64,000 nucleotides of DNA from Aeoliella mucimassa (GCF_007748035.1 NZ_CP036278.1:2046001-2110000); one strand, 5' to 3'; counted from the stretch's first letter, positions 39,852 through 52,299 are shown. The notes: a model not told the origin generated them from the letters alone. Numbers and translations are program-made.

Positions 39852-41333
39852 ATGTCTGCCTCCTCCATTAAAATTAGTTGCCTGACCGCCTTGTTGGCTC
39901 TCGGGCTCTCGTCAACCGTCAAAGCACAGTTAGACGACAGCTGCAGTCCATTTTACGGATGCAGTACGGACATGCAGTTCTTCGATCCGGTCGATCTCGA
40001 CTTGGATTGTCGCGGAAGCGACTGTCAATGCGGATTTTTCTTCCGCTTTGACAAAATGGGTATGGTGACCACCGGCGAACGGGTTGTCGTCGGCGATCGC
40101 GGTACCGATCAGCTGGCGTTCCCCGTGTACGGTGGTACCCCGCTGGATCCCGAAACGGGACAACCCATCAATCGGATGGTAATCACCAACAGCATCCAGA
40201 ACGCAGTGCCACGAGCTGTATGGGATCTTGGTGACCGCTACGAGTTCGGCTACTGGTCGCCCGAAGGTAGCGGCTGGTTGTTCAGCGTGCTCAACGGGCC
40301 CGACAACGTTCAGTCGTTCTCGATGGGGCTCGAAGACTTCCCGATTCCACAGGATCAGATTGATCAAGCTATCGACGACAACGACGATGACGATCTGACC
40401 GACGAGGAAATCATCGCTGATCTGATTGCCGAGTACGACGCCTTGGCAGAAGAGACAGTCTTTGTGTCCTTCCGCTCTTCGGTAGGAGCCTTCGCTGGAT
40501 TCTTGGACGTGGACGAAGGTGGTTTGAACGGCATTGGGGATGGCGACGGCTTTGCCGACGACATCGACGAAGATGGCCAGCACGGTGGACAGTGGTTCGA
40601 CACCGACGGCGACAACATTCCTGACACCCACGTCAACGTGTTCCCCGACTATGGTGACCTGGTCACCTTGACTACCGGTTTCTCGCAAGTCGACCTGAAG
40701 AATACGCTGAAGATCAACGGCTTCGAGATGATGCACGCTCACCGCTTGGATAACGATCACTTCCTGGTTGGTAAGCAGAACAACAGCTTCGAGTGGGGCT
40801 ACGGTGTGCGGTTCCTGCAGTTGGACGACAACTTCATCTTCAACGGCACGGGCGGCTTTGCCCTGGGCGATGCTCGCTGGGATACTACAATCGTGAATAA
40901 CATCGTAGGCCCGCAGCTTGGCTTCAAATGGAAGCGTAACCGTGGTCGCTGGGCTTTGGAATCGGACGGTAAGTTCATGTTCGGTTACAACGTCCGCGAT
41001 TGGGAGCAAACCGGCTTCGCTGGTGCGGGTAAGACTCAGGGCGACGTGAACTCGTTCCTGCTGTCTCGTGCTAAGTCGTTCTCCTACGGTCAGAACGACG
41101 ATGACTTCGCCCCGGTGGGTGAGTTGCGGATGAACTTGAAGTACCGGTTGACCGACAATGTGTCCTTTAACCTTGGTTGGACCGGCACCTTTGTCGATAA
41201 CATCAAGCGAGCCAGCACTCACGTCGACTATGTGCTCGGCGACGACAATGGCAAGTACATGGGCTTCAAGGATGATGGAAGCGAAGAAATCATGGCCAAT
41301 GCAATCAACATCGGTATCGAAGTTCGTCAGTAA
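39852..41333 (+). CDS. BBP7-like outer-membrane beta-barrel protein
   Basis: 493 residues from ATG 39852, giving a signal peptide ending TVKAQ. A short Cys-rich section (six Cys within about residues 30-62) precedes alternating amphipathic strands such as WGYGVRFLQLDDNFIFNG and GELRMNLKYRLTDNVSFNLGW. This matches the planctomycete beta-barrel families BBP7/DUF1551, though I assign the exact family only by pattern. An Asp/Gly-rich insertion at about 221-260 (for example DGDGFADDIDEDG and DTDGDNIPD) looks like calcium-binding loops of thrombospondin-3 type. Probably a surface-exposed porin-like protein. Confidence 0.75.
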   Translation: MSASSIKISCLTALLALGLSSTVKAQLDDSCSPFYGCSTDMQFFDPVDLDLDCRGSDCQCGFFFRFDKMGMVTTGERVVVGDRGTDQLAFPVYGGTPLDPETGQPINRMVITNSIQNAVPRAVWDLGDRYEFGYWSPEGSGWLFSVLNGPDNVQSFSMGLEDFPIPQDQIDQAIDDNDDDDLTDEEIIADLIAEYDALAEETVFVSFRSSVGAFAGFLDVDEGGLNGIGDGDGFADDIDEDGQHGGQWFDTDGDNIPDTHVNVFPDYGDLVTLTTGFSQVDLKNTLKINGFEMMHAHRLDNDHFLVGKQNNSFEWGYGVRFLQLDDNFIFNGTGGFALGDARWDTTIVNNIVGPQLGFKWKRNRGRWALESDGKFMFGYNVRDWEQTGFAGAGKTQGDVNSFLLSRAKSFSYGQNDDDFAPVGELRMNLKYRLTDNVSFNLGWTGTFVDNIKRASTHVDYVLGDDNGKYMGFKDDGSEEIMANAINIGIEVRQ

Positions 41334-41385
41334 TTTGATACTCGACACTGCAAGCATTGCCTGATATGAATAGTTTACCCAGCCG

Positions 41386-41413
41386 CCGCTAGCAACCTAA
41401 GTGTTGCTAGCGG
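41386..41413 (+). terminator. Perfect 11-bp hairpin after BBP7-like gene
   Basis: CCGCTAGCAAC (41386-41396) pairs perfectly with GTTGCTAGCGG (41403-41413) over CTAAGT. There is no T-run after it. The position, about 50 bases past the stop codon, suggests transcript end formation or 3'-end protection. Confidence 0.55.
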
Positions 41414-41670
41414 TCGCTGCGTTCGGTCTCGTATTGCACGAAACCGCCATATTTAGGATGGATAAGCAGCCCTTGCGGAGGTGCGACCCTTACCGAGGGT
41501 CAAGTTTCCGTGATGTCCCTTACCCTCAGAGCCGATTCAACCCGGTGGTTCACCTTAAATAAGGGCCACCACTATGCGGAATGGTCGATGAGTGGGGAGG
41601 CGGCACTGTCTCGAACTGCGGGCTGGTGCCGAACTTACTCCCCCTTCAGCCCCGCGGTCTTGTTGTCATC
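41414..41670. other. Leader of the acyl-ligase fusion gene
   Basis: Contains a short hairpin GACCCT...AGGGTC near 41484-41500. The fusion gene stays open upstream to 41581, but the extra residues are unlike the family. No promoter is obvious. Confidence 0.4.
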
Positions 41671-45081
<3,411 letters not shown>

Positions 45082-45127
45082 CGCGGCAAGCCGACGCTCG
45101 GCGGTTCGTGCAGGTTGGCCCGTTTGC

Positions 45128-45156
45128 TCGATTGATTGCCGCCGAGCGCCTATAAT
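45128..45156 (+). promoter_or_regulatory. Promoter before the WXG100-like gene
   Basis: A perfect TATAAT at 45151-45156, with a weak -35 element TCGATT (45128-45133) at 17-base spacing. Transcription would begin near 45163, about 40 bases before the ATG. This suggests that the secretion-like operon has its own start, separate from the lipid gene. Confidence 0.5.
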
Positions 45157-45201
45157 TGGGGGTACCGGAACACCCTTCATCGCCCCACAGCGAGCGTTGC
45201 C

Positions 45202-45474
45202 ATGTCGCAAGCGATTGTCGATCCTAATGAACTCCGCCGATTTGCGGCGAATCTCAAAAAGTTCAACGCCGAGCTCGAAGCAGGGCTCACCGCGTTGTCG
45301 GGCCAGTTGCATGGTCTGAGTGCCACCTGGCGCGACCAGGAGCATAAGAAGTTTGTTGAAGACTTCGAGCAGCACATCAAGGCGATCGCCCGTACCATGG
45401 AGGCGACCAACGAGCATGCTCCTTTCCTGATTCGCAAAGCCGAGCGAATTGAGGACTACCTGTCGCAGCGTTAA
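45202..45474 (+). CDS. WXG100-like small helical protein (W-x-D)
   Basis: 90 residues from ATG 45202; the in-frame ATG at 45136 would cover the promoter. Two long helices flank Trp43-Arg44-Asp45, placed at mid-length as W-x-G is in EsxA-type proteins. An aromatic residue follows eight positions on (Phe51), then Glu (WRDQEHKKFVEDFE), as in the WXG100 consensus. Gly is replaced by Asp. Such proteins are secreted substrates or parts of type VII systems and dimerise as four-helix bundles. A second W-x-D protein and an FtsK/EccC-like ATPase are encoded downstream, which supports the assignment. Confidence 0.78.
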   Translation: MSQAIVDPNELRRFAANLKKFNAELEAGLTALSGQLHGLSATWRDQEHKKFVEDFEQHIKAIARTMEATNEHAPFLIRKAERIEDYLSQR

Positions 45475-45531
45475 CCACGCGGGGACGAGATCCCACACCA
45501 AGGACACCGAGGGCAAGCCAAAGGAATTACC

Positions 45532-46017
45532 ATGCTCATCGGAGTCGTCTCGGATACTCACGACCAGCTGGAGCGGACTCGGCAGGCGATCGATCTGTTG
45601 ATTGGTCTGGAAGCCGAACTGCTCGTGCATTGCGGAGATATTACTTCGCGAGCCATCGTGGAAATCTGCGCCGAGTTGCCGCTGTACTTTGTGTTTGGTA
45701 ACCACGACAGCGACAATGTGCCCGAACTGGTGCAGGCTGCCGACGACTATTCTGCTTGCTCGCTGGCCTGGGGGGGAATGATTCAGGCGGCCGGTCGCGA
45801 AATAGGAGTAGCCCACGGTCACCTGCGGAGCGACCTGCGGCCGATAATCGAATCGCAACCCGACTACCTGCTGACGGGGCACTTCCACGAACACGCCGAC
45901 TGGATGCAAGGCGATATCCGGCGGGTATGCCCGGGCGCATTGCATCGCGCCGATCCGTTCACCCTGGCGACGATCGACCTGACGAGGGACGAAGTACGGT
46001 TCCATCAGCTGAATTGA
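45532..46017 (+). CDS. YfcE/MJ0936-type metallophosphoesterase
   Basis: 161 residues, calcineurin-like fold. Metal-binding motifs are complete: SDTHD (residue 7 onward), HCGD, GNHD and later HGH and GHFH. Relatives are Mn2+-dependent phosphodiesterases of about this size, with activity on model phosphodiesters and possibly cyclic nucleotides. It is embedded between the two W-x-D genes with spacings of about 57 bases, so it may be part of, or simply carried within, the secretion operon. Confidence 0.92.
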   Translation: MLIGVVSDTHDQLERTRQAIDLLIGLEAELLVHCGDITSRAIVEICAELPLYFVFGNHDSDNVPELVQAADDYSACSLAWGGMIQAAGREIGVAHGHLRSDLRPIIESQPDYLLTGHFHEHADWMQGDIRRVCPGALHRADPFTLATIDLTRDEVRFHQLN

Positions 46018-46073
46018 ACTAGCGTTCCTCCTTATGCTCCCCACTCCTAGCATCAACTGAAACTCTGAGTCCC

Positions 46074-46682
46074 ATGTCTGGTCCTGCTTACGTTCACAAT
46101 ATCGAAGCCATCGAGCGAGTCCGCCAGGCGTTGGCTGCGTTCGCCCATCAGGCCGACGAGGGGCTGACCGAGGTCGGGGCCGAGTGTCGCCGGTTGCTCG
46201 ACTGGCTCGAGCACGACCGCCCCCGGTATTGGAAACGTCAGGTGCAGCTCGCCTGGGACCAGGTGGAGGTCGCCAAGAAGGAATTGCACCGCTGTTTGAT
46301 GTTCCCCATCGCCGACGAGCGACCCAGCTGCACCGAGCAGCGAGCGGCCCTGAAAAAGGCCCAGGCCCATCTGATTTACTGTCAGGAGAAAGCCGAGCGG
46401 CTGAAAGGGTGGTGTCGTGAGGTGCGTCACGAGCTGTACGAGTACGAAGGTCGCATTTCGCAACTAAAGAGCTACGCGGAGATCGACGTGGTGCAGTCGA
46501 TGGCCGTTTTGAGCCGGATTCTCGATCGAATTCAGGAATATCAGTCGCTGGGATCCCCGTCGGCCGTGCCAAAACTCGATGTTTCCAGTCTATTAGAAGA
46601 GGAAGTACAGACCGACGGCGACCAGGAACCGGCCGATAGCGACACCAAGGCCGAAACCGACACCAAAACCGAGTCTGAATAA
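46074..46682 (+). CDS. Coiled-coil protein of the WXG/FtsK operon
   Basis: 202 residues, no signal peptide or membrane segment. Almost wholly helical, with long amphipathic stretches (AIERVRQALAAFAHQADEGL, LKKAQAHLIYCQEKAERL) and several Trp residues. It ends in a disordered acidic tail of Asp, Glu, Thr and Ser (about 165-202). No known family is recognised. The position between phosphodiesterase and the second W-x-D gene suggests a structural or chaperone-like operon component. Confidence 0.72.
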   Translation: MSGPAYVHNIEAIERVRQALAAFAHQADEGLTEVGAECRRLLDWLEHDRPRYWKRQVQLAWDQVEVAKKELHRCLMFPIADERPSCTEQRAALKKAQAHLIYCQEKAERLKGWCREVRHELYEYEGRISQLKSYAEIDVVQSMAVLSRILDRIQEYQSLGSPSAVPKLDVSSLLEEEVQTDGDQEPADSDTKAETDTKTESE

Positions 46683-46700
46683 TCCAACAGGGAATCAACG

Positions 46701-46925
46701 ATGAAATCATGTGATCTCCAATCGGGTGCAGGGCGGATTCGCCGGGCGCTGGAGCATCTCGAGCTCACCTGGGCCGAGGTATCCTCCGAGTGGAACGACG
46801 AAGTGAGCCGGGCGTTTGCCGAGCAGCACCTGGAGCCGATGCTTCCCGTGGTAAAAACCGCACTCGATGCCGTCGGCCGCATGGACTTGATGCTTCGCGA
46901 AGCGCAGCGAGATTTGGAGAGGTAG
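46701..46925 (+). CDS. Second WXG100-like protein (W-x-D)
   Basis: 74 residues. Its central W-x-D (Trp31-Asn32-Asp33) has the same context as the first one: WNDEVSRAFAEQ against WRDQEHKKFVED, that is W-x-D-x5-[AF-containing]-E with Phe eight positions after Trp. Helices on both sides. It ends 15 bases before the chosen start of the FtsK-like gene. Two W-x-D proteins in one operon recall the paired EsxA/EsxB partners of ESX systems. No other family fits. Confidence 0.75.
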   Translation: MKSCDLQSGAGRIRRALEHLELTWAEVSSEWNDEVSRAFAEQHLEPMLPVVKTALDAVGRMDLMLREAQRDLER

Positions 46926-46940
46926 TTTGCCGCGCAGGCG

Positions 46941-49900
46941 GTGTTTAGTGAGAGTAGCCGGCCGACCACGGCTCACTGGTTCGGCCCGCTTGAGTTTACG
47001 ACAAAATGCTCTAACCCCCGGGCCATCGGTTTGCTTTCTACTCGTCGCCAACTCGAATTGATGCGTGAACTGCAGAAGGATGCTAACGAGCGGCAATTGG
47101 CCGAGGAACGCATTCTGCTGGAGTTCGAAACCGCCACGCAGTCGGCCCGCGACGAGTACGATCGGCAGATCGAAGCGGGCGACAAAGACTACCTGACCAC
47201 CAAGGTCGAGCGCGAGGAGTCGCACGGGCAGTACCTGGAAACCTTGACCAGCGATTACGAATCGACCCGCGACGAAACCCAGGCCGAGTACCGTCAGGTC
47301 CGTCAGCAGGTGGAAGCCAAGCACGCGACGACGGTTCGCCAGACCAAAGAGGATCGCAAGCAAGCTGCCTGGCAAGCATTGGCCGTGTTCGACGCTTCGA
47401 AGAACACCCCTCGCGAAACGCTCGAAGCGGTGCAGAAGGATCTCGTGACACGGCAGCAGCAGATCGATCAGCTGCACGCCGACACGGCCGAGTTGCTGCA
47501 GATGCGGCGGCTCTGGCGAGACGGGCTGGGGAGCGACTATGCGACCACCGGAGCGAGCAGCGACGACGCATCGGCCGACGTGAACGAGGCCTCGCCCGAG
47601 AAGGTGGACGAGCACATCGAACGGCTCCGCCAGCACGTCACCGCTTTGCAGGACGACCGACTGTCGCAACTCATGGAGGGAGCCATGCCAGCCGGTATGG
47701 CCTTCGGTATCTGGGTAGTGCTGCTGATCGCCATGGGCTTTATCGTCGGCTGGGCGAACTGCCCGATTTGGCTGCTTGGCAGTCTGGTGGCCGCTGGCGT
47801 GGTTGCCGGAGTCGGTTGGTTTGTGCTCCGTAAGCGACTCAACCAGTGGGCCGAGTCGACCTATCGCGAGTTCCTGCGTAGCTCGGCCGCCGCCCGCGGG
47901 GCGATCGACCTGGCCGCGATAGCCGCTAGGGAAAAGAGCCGCCGTGACGCCGAGAAGCTGCTCACGAGTCGCGATCATGAACTGGCCGACGCCGAGACCC
48001 ACGCGCGGAAGACGCTCGCCGATATCGAAGAGTGGAAAGATAACCAACTGGCCCAAGCCCACGACACGTATCCCACGCGGCTGGCGAAACTGAAAGATGA
48101 GTATCAAACCGCGACCGCGACCCACAAGGAGAAGCATCGCGAAACCATGGCGTCGCTGGCTGCCAAGCTCGAAAGCACCAAGCGCGCGGCCGAAGCCACC
48201 CGCGACGAAGCCCTGGCCGCTGCCCAGCAGCGTCGCGACGCCGATTGGTCGGCCATGCGCGATCGCTGGTTCGAAGCGGTGTCGAAGCTGCGGATGCAAG
48301 TCGACGCGATGAACCGCCGGTGCGAGCGACTGTTCCCCGATTGGAATCACACCGACTACACCACCTGGCCCAAGCCCGACGAAGCGACTGAGGCCATCCA
48401 GTTCGGCTCCGCCACGCTGGAGCTGGCGAAGGTCAAACACGCGTTGTCGTCGCATACCGAACTTCGCCCTGAGTTCAGTGAACTCAAGCTCCCCACGATG
48501 ATCACGCTCCGCGAGCAACCCTCGCTGGTCGCAACCGTCGAAGGCGAGGGCAAGCGGGCGGCGGTCGATTTGCTCGAAACCATCATGGTGCGTTACCTCA
48601 CCGCGATGCCACCAGGCAAGGTGCGGTTCACGATTTTCGACCCCGTGAGCCTTGGCGAGAGCTTCTCGGCCTTCATGCACCTGGCCGATCACGACGAGGG
48701 ACTGATCCACGGCCGCATCTGGTCGGAGTCGCGCGACATGGACGAGCAGCTCGCCCGGCTGACCGCCCACATGGAAACCATTCTGCAGAAGTATCTGCGT
48801 AATGAGTACGCGACCATCCACGAGTATAACGAGCAGGCGGGCGAAGTGGCCGAGCCGTTCCAGGTGCTGGCGATAGCCAACTTCCCGCACGGCTTCAGCG
48901 ACTCGTCGGCCAAGCGGCTGCTGAGCCTGGCCACCGGCGGCCCGCGGTGCGGTATCTATGTGATTCTGTCGCACGACCGCCGGCAACGGTTGCCTAACGA
49001 TTTTGCCATCGAGGATCTGCTGATGCCTTCGGTGCATCTCGATTGGGTGAACGACTCGGGCAAGTTCGTCTGGCGTTATCCGGCGTTCGAGCGGTTGCCG
49101 CTGGCGCTGCCGCAGCCGATCGAAGATGCGCCGCTCGTGCAGTTGATCAAGCAGGCCGGCAAGCAGGCCAAAGAGTCGATTCGCGTGGAGGTGCCGTTCG
49201 AAGCGGTGATGCCCGAGCTCGATAAACGTTGGACTCAGCATTGCGGCTCGGAGTTGGCGATCCCCATCGGGCGAGCCGGCGCGAATCGCTTGCAGTACGT
49301 GCGACTCGGCAAAGGAACCGCGCAGCACTTGCTGGTCGCGGGTAAAACTGGTTCGGGTAAATCGACGTTCTTGCATGCGTTGGTCACCAGTGGGGCGTTG
49401 CACTACAGCCCCGAAGAGCTGCAGTTTTATTTGGTGGACTTCAAAAAGGGTGTCGAGTTCAAGTCGTACGCGACGCACCGGTTGCCTCACGCCCAGGTGA
49501 TTGCGATCGAGAGCGAGCGGGAGTTCGGCCTGAGCGTGCTCGAGCGTTTGGACGAAGAACTCCGTCGCCGCGGCGAGAAGTTCCGCTCGGCCGGCGTGCA
49601 AAATCTTGCCGACTATCGCGACGCCCATCCCGACGAGGCGGTGCCGCGAGTGTTGTTGGTGGTCGACGAGTTCCAGGAACTCTTTGTCGAGGACGACAAG
49701 CTGGCCCAAGAGGCCGGGCTGTTGCTCGACCGACTGGTGCGGCAAGGTCGTGCGTTTGGGATGCATGTGCTGCTCGGTTCGCAAACATTGTCGGGTGCCT
49801 ACTCGTTGGCTCGAAGTACGTTGGGACAAATGGCGGTTCGTGTTGCTTTGCAGTGCAGCGAGGCCGACTCGCATCTGATTCTCAGCGACGAACGCAACCA

Positions 49901-50966
49901 GGCGGCCCGCTTCCTGAGCCGGCCAGGCGAGGCGATTTACAACGATCAAAATGGTTTGGTGTCGGCCAACCAGCCTTTCCAGGTGGTCTGGTTGCCCGAT
50001 CGCCAGCGTGCTCACGAGTTGGAGGAAATCGACCACCTGCGCGAGGAGCACAAGCTGCCGGCCAACGAGCCGATCGTGTTCGAAGGCAACGCCCCGGCCG
50101 ATCCGCTCAAAAATCTCGAGCTGATGCAGTTGCTCGAGCAGGGCAGCCAAGAGGGCGATAATGCCTCGGTTAGTACTGCCTGGCTGGGGGCCGCTGTGGC
50201 GATCAAGCCTCCGACGTCGGTAGCGTTCCTGCCGCACGGCGGGAGCAACTTGATGGTCGTCGGGCAGCAACCGGTCGCCGCGCTCGGCGTGATGACCACT
50301 GCTGTCATCTCGCTGGCCGCGGCAAACCCGGCCGCCCAGTTCCTGGTGCTCGACGGGGCACGACCCGAGGATGTCGGCTACGGCATCTGGCAGCAGGTGG
50401 TCGATTCCATCGGCCCGCAGGCCGAGATGGTCACGCAGCGCGACCTTCCAGGGGCCATCACGCGTGTGGCCGACGAACTGGCTCGCCGCGACGAAGTGTC
50501 GGATGAGCAGGCGCCGCCTATCTTTTTGGTGATTCATAATGCCACGCGATTCCGTGATCTGCGGAAGAGTGAAGACGATTTCAGTTTCTCGATGGATCGC
50601 GATAAGCCGGTCGCTCCCGATAAACAATTGGCCGAAATCCTGAAGAACGGCCCCCAATGGAACATCCACACCATCATCTGGTGCGATGGCTATAACGCGG
50701 TTAGCCGACTGTTCGACCGCCTGGCGATGCGCGAGTTCGAGATGCGGGTCGTCTTCCAAATGTCGGCCGCTGATAGCAGCAACCTGATCGACAACCCGGC
50801 CGCCAGCCGGCTCTCGCCCCACCGGGCGTTGCTCTACAACGACGAAACCGGCATGTCCGAGAAGTTCCGTCCCTACGGCATGCCCGAAGCCAATTGGTTG
50901 CAGGCCGCGGCCCAGCGACTCGCATCGCGCGCGGCGGTCGACTCTTCCGAAAGTGCAAGCTCGTAA
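46941..50966 (+). CDS. FtsK/SpoIIIE (EccC/EssC)-like ATPase
   Basis: 1341 residues from GTG 46941; TTG 47031 or ATG 47061 are other possible starts. A long coiled coil (about 40-230) precedes two membrane helices (about 251-297), then a second coiled coil (310-440). Three ATPase-like modules follow. The first (about 520-760) lacks a P-loop. The second is intact, with Walker A GKTGSGKS (801-808) and Walker B VVDEF (Asp909-Glu910). The third (about 1080-1320) is degenerate (VVGQQPVAAL at the P-loop position). The order of several modules in one membrane protein matches EccC/EssC, the motor of type VII secretion, although there only part of the modules are degenerate. Confidence 0.85.
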   Translation: MFSESSRPTTAHWFGPLEFTTKCSNPRAIGLLSTRRQLELMRELQKDANERQLAEERILLEFETATQSARDEYDRQIEAGDKDYLTTKVEREESHGQYLETLTSDYESTRDETQAEYRQVRQQVEAKHATTVRQTKEDRKQAAWQALAVFDASKNTPRETLEAVQKDLVTRQQQIDQLHADTAELLQMRRLWRDGLGSDYATTGASSDDASADVNEASPEKVDEHIERLRQHVTALQDDRLSQLMEGAMPAGMAFGIWVVLLIAMGFIVGWANCPIWLLGSLVAAGVVAGVGWFVLRKRLNQWAESTYREFLRSSAAARGAIDLAAIAAREKSRRDAEKLLTSRDHELADAETHARKTLADIEEWKDNQLAQAHDTYPTRLAKLKDEYQTATATHKEKHRETMASLAAKLESTKRAAEATRDEALAAAQQRRDADWSAMRDRWFEAVSKLRMQVDAMNRRCERLFPDWNHTDYTTWPKPDEATEAIQFGSATLELAKVKHALSSHTELRPEFSELKLPTMITLREQPSLVATVEGEGKRAAVDLLETIMVRYLTAMPPGKVRFTIFDPVSLGESFSAFMHLADHDEGLIHGRIWSESRDMDEQLARLTAHMETILQKYLRNEYATIHEYNEQAGEVAEPFQVLAIANFPHGFSDSSAKRLLSLATGGPRCGIYVILSHDRRQRLPNDFAIEDLLMPSVHLDWVNDSGKFVWRYPAFERLPLALPQPIEDAPLVQLIKQAGKQAKESIRVEVPFEAVMPELDKRWTQHCGSELAIPIGRAGANRLQYVRLGKGTAQHLLVAGKTGSGKSTFLHALVTSGALHYSPEELQFYLVDFKKGVEFKSYATHRLPHAQVIAIESEREFGLSVLERLDEELRRRGEKFRSAGVQNLADYRDAHPDEAVPRVLLVVDEFQELFVEDDKLAQEAGLLLDRLVRQGRAFGMHVLLGSQTLSGAYSLARSTLGQMAVRVALQCSEADSHLILSDERNQAARFLSRPGEAIYNDQNGLVSANQPFQVVWLPDRQRAHELEEIDHLREEHKLPANEPIVFEGNAPADPLKNLELMQLLEQGSQEGDNASVSTAWLGAAVAIKPPTSVAFLPHGGSNLMVVGQQPVAALGVMTTAVISLAAANPAAQFLVLDGARPEDVGYGIWQQVVDSIGPQAEMVTQRDLPGAITRVADELARRDEVSDEQAPPIFLVIHNATRFRDLRKSEDDFSFSMDRDKPVAPDKQLAEILKNGPQWNIHTIIWCDGYNAVSRLFDRLAMREFEMRVVFQMSAADSSNLIDNPAASRLSPHRALLYNDETGMSEKFRPYGMPEANWLQAAAQRLASRAAVDSSESASS

Positions 50967-50978
50967 CTGTCGGTTGGT

Positions 50979-51003
50979 TGCAACGCTGCTGGCCAGCGTT
51001 GCA
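50979..51003 (+). terminator. Perfect hairpin after the FtsK-like gene
   Basis: TGCAACGCTG (50979-50988) pairs perfectly with CAGCGTTGCA (50994-51003) over CTGGC, 12 bases after the stop codon. No T-run follows. It separates the secretion-like operon from sucC. Confidence 0.6.
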
Positions 51004-51030
51004 GCGAGCCTGCCGAAGGCCATCGGCTAG

Positions 51031-51059
51031 TTGAAGTCGTTCGGCGCTAGCGCTATACT
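51031..51059 (+). promoter_or_regulatory. Sigma-70-type promoter of sucCD
   Basis: TTGAAG (51031-51036), a 17-base spacer and TATACT (51054-51059). The sucC ATG lies 50 bases further on. The in-frame TTG at 51031 is thus part of the promoter, not a start codon. Confidence 0.65.
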
Positions 51060-51108
51060 CCTGTTTTGGGTGATTGCAAAATACTCTTGCAGGACAAGCG
51101 AGATAGCT

Positions 51109-52299
51109 ATGAAGATTCATGAATTCCAGGCCAAGCAGTTGTTTCGTGAAGCTGGCATCGCGGTCCCTCGGGGTATCGTCGTGGAGACCCCAGCCGAAGC
51201 GGCCGCTGCCTACAAGGAACTGGGCGGCAGCCTGGCGGTAGTAAAAGCACAAATTCACGCGGGCGGCCGTGGTAAAGGCACCATCAAGACCAATGCCGAC
51301 CAGCACGGTGTCGAACTCGTCAAGTCGGCCGAAGCTGCCGAAAAGGCCGCGGCCGCCATGCTCGGCGAGCCGCTCGTTACCATTCAAACCGGCCCCGAAG
51401 GCCAAACGGTTCGCCGGGTGTTTGTGGAAGAAGGCTGCGACATTGCTCGCGAGCTGTACCTCGGCATCGTGGTCGATCGGGCGAGTGCCTCGCCGGTGTT
51501 GATGGTCAGCACCGAAGGGGGCATGGATATCGAAGAGGTCGCCGAGAAGACCCCCGAGCTGATCTTCAAGGAAGCCTTCTGCCCCGACGCCGGGTTGCAA
51601 CCGTATCAATCGCGAAAGCTGGCACAGAAGCTGGGCCTCACCGGGGCCAGCGTTCGCTCGGCCGACAAGCTGTTCCGCGGCGTCTGCAAGTTGTTTGTCG
51701 ACCTCGATTGTTCGCTGGCCGAAATCAATCCGCTGGTCGTCACCGGCGCGGGCGAGCTGATCGCCTTGGATGCCAAGGTGACTTTCGACGACAACGCGTT
51801 GTTCCGTCATCCCGAGTTGATGGAGCTTCGCGACACTTCCGAAGAGAACCCCAACGAATTGCGGGCCGGCAAAGCCGGGCTGAGCTACGTGCAGCTCGAA
51901 GGCAACATCGGCTGCCTGGTGAATGGTGCCGGCCTGGCCATGAGCACCATGGACATCATCAAGTTGCATGGCGGCCAACCCTCGAACTTCCTCGACGTCG
52001 GCGGCGGTGCCAAAACCGAGCAAGTCACCGAGGCGTTCCGCATTCTGCTTAGCGACTCCAACGTGAAAGCCGTGTTGGTCAACATCTTTGGTGGCATCAT
52101 GCAGTGCACCACGATCGCCAGCGCCGTGCTCGAAGCCTACAAAACGGTCGGCTTCAACGTGCCGTTGGTCGTGCGTTTGGAAGGGACCGAAGTGGAAGAA
52201 GGTCGCAAGATGCTGGCCGAATCCGACGTCGACATCATCTCGGCCGAAGGCCTTACCGACGCGGCGAAGAAGGTGGTTGCCGCTGCCGGCGCTGCCTGA
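51109..52299 (+). CDS. sucC: Succinyl-CoA synthetase, beta subunit
   Basis: 396 residues from ATG 51109 ([17 protein letters not shown], the normal start). An ATP-grasp domain with [12 protein letters not shown] and EINPLVV is followed by the CoA-ligase domain with [13 protein letters not shown], the Gly-rich LDVGGGA and [10 protein letters not shown]. With the alpha subunit it makes ATP (or GTP) from succinyl-CoA in the citric acid cycle. sucD follows 138 bases later. Confidence 0.97.
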   Translation: MKIHEFQAKQLFREAGIAVPRGIVVETPAEAAAAYKELGGSLAVVKAQIHAGGRGKGTIKTNADQHGVELVKSAEAAEKAAAAMLGEPLVTIQTGPEGQTVRRVFVEEGCDIARELYLGIVVDRASASPVLMVSTEGGMDIEEVAEKTPELIFKEAFCPDAGLQPYQSRKLAQKLGLTGASVRSADKLFRGVCKLFVDLDCSLAEINPLVVTGAGELIALDAKVTFDDNALFRHPELMELRDTSEENPNELRAGKAGLSYVQLEGNIGCLVNGAGLAMSTMDIIKLHGGQPSNFLDVGGGAKTEQVTEAFRILLSDSNVKAVLVNIFGGIMQCTTIASAVLEAYKTVGFNVPLVVRLEGTEVEEGRKMLAESDVDIISAEGLTDAAKKVVAAAGAA

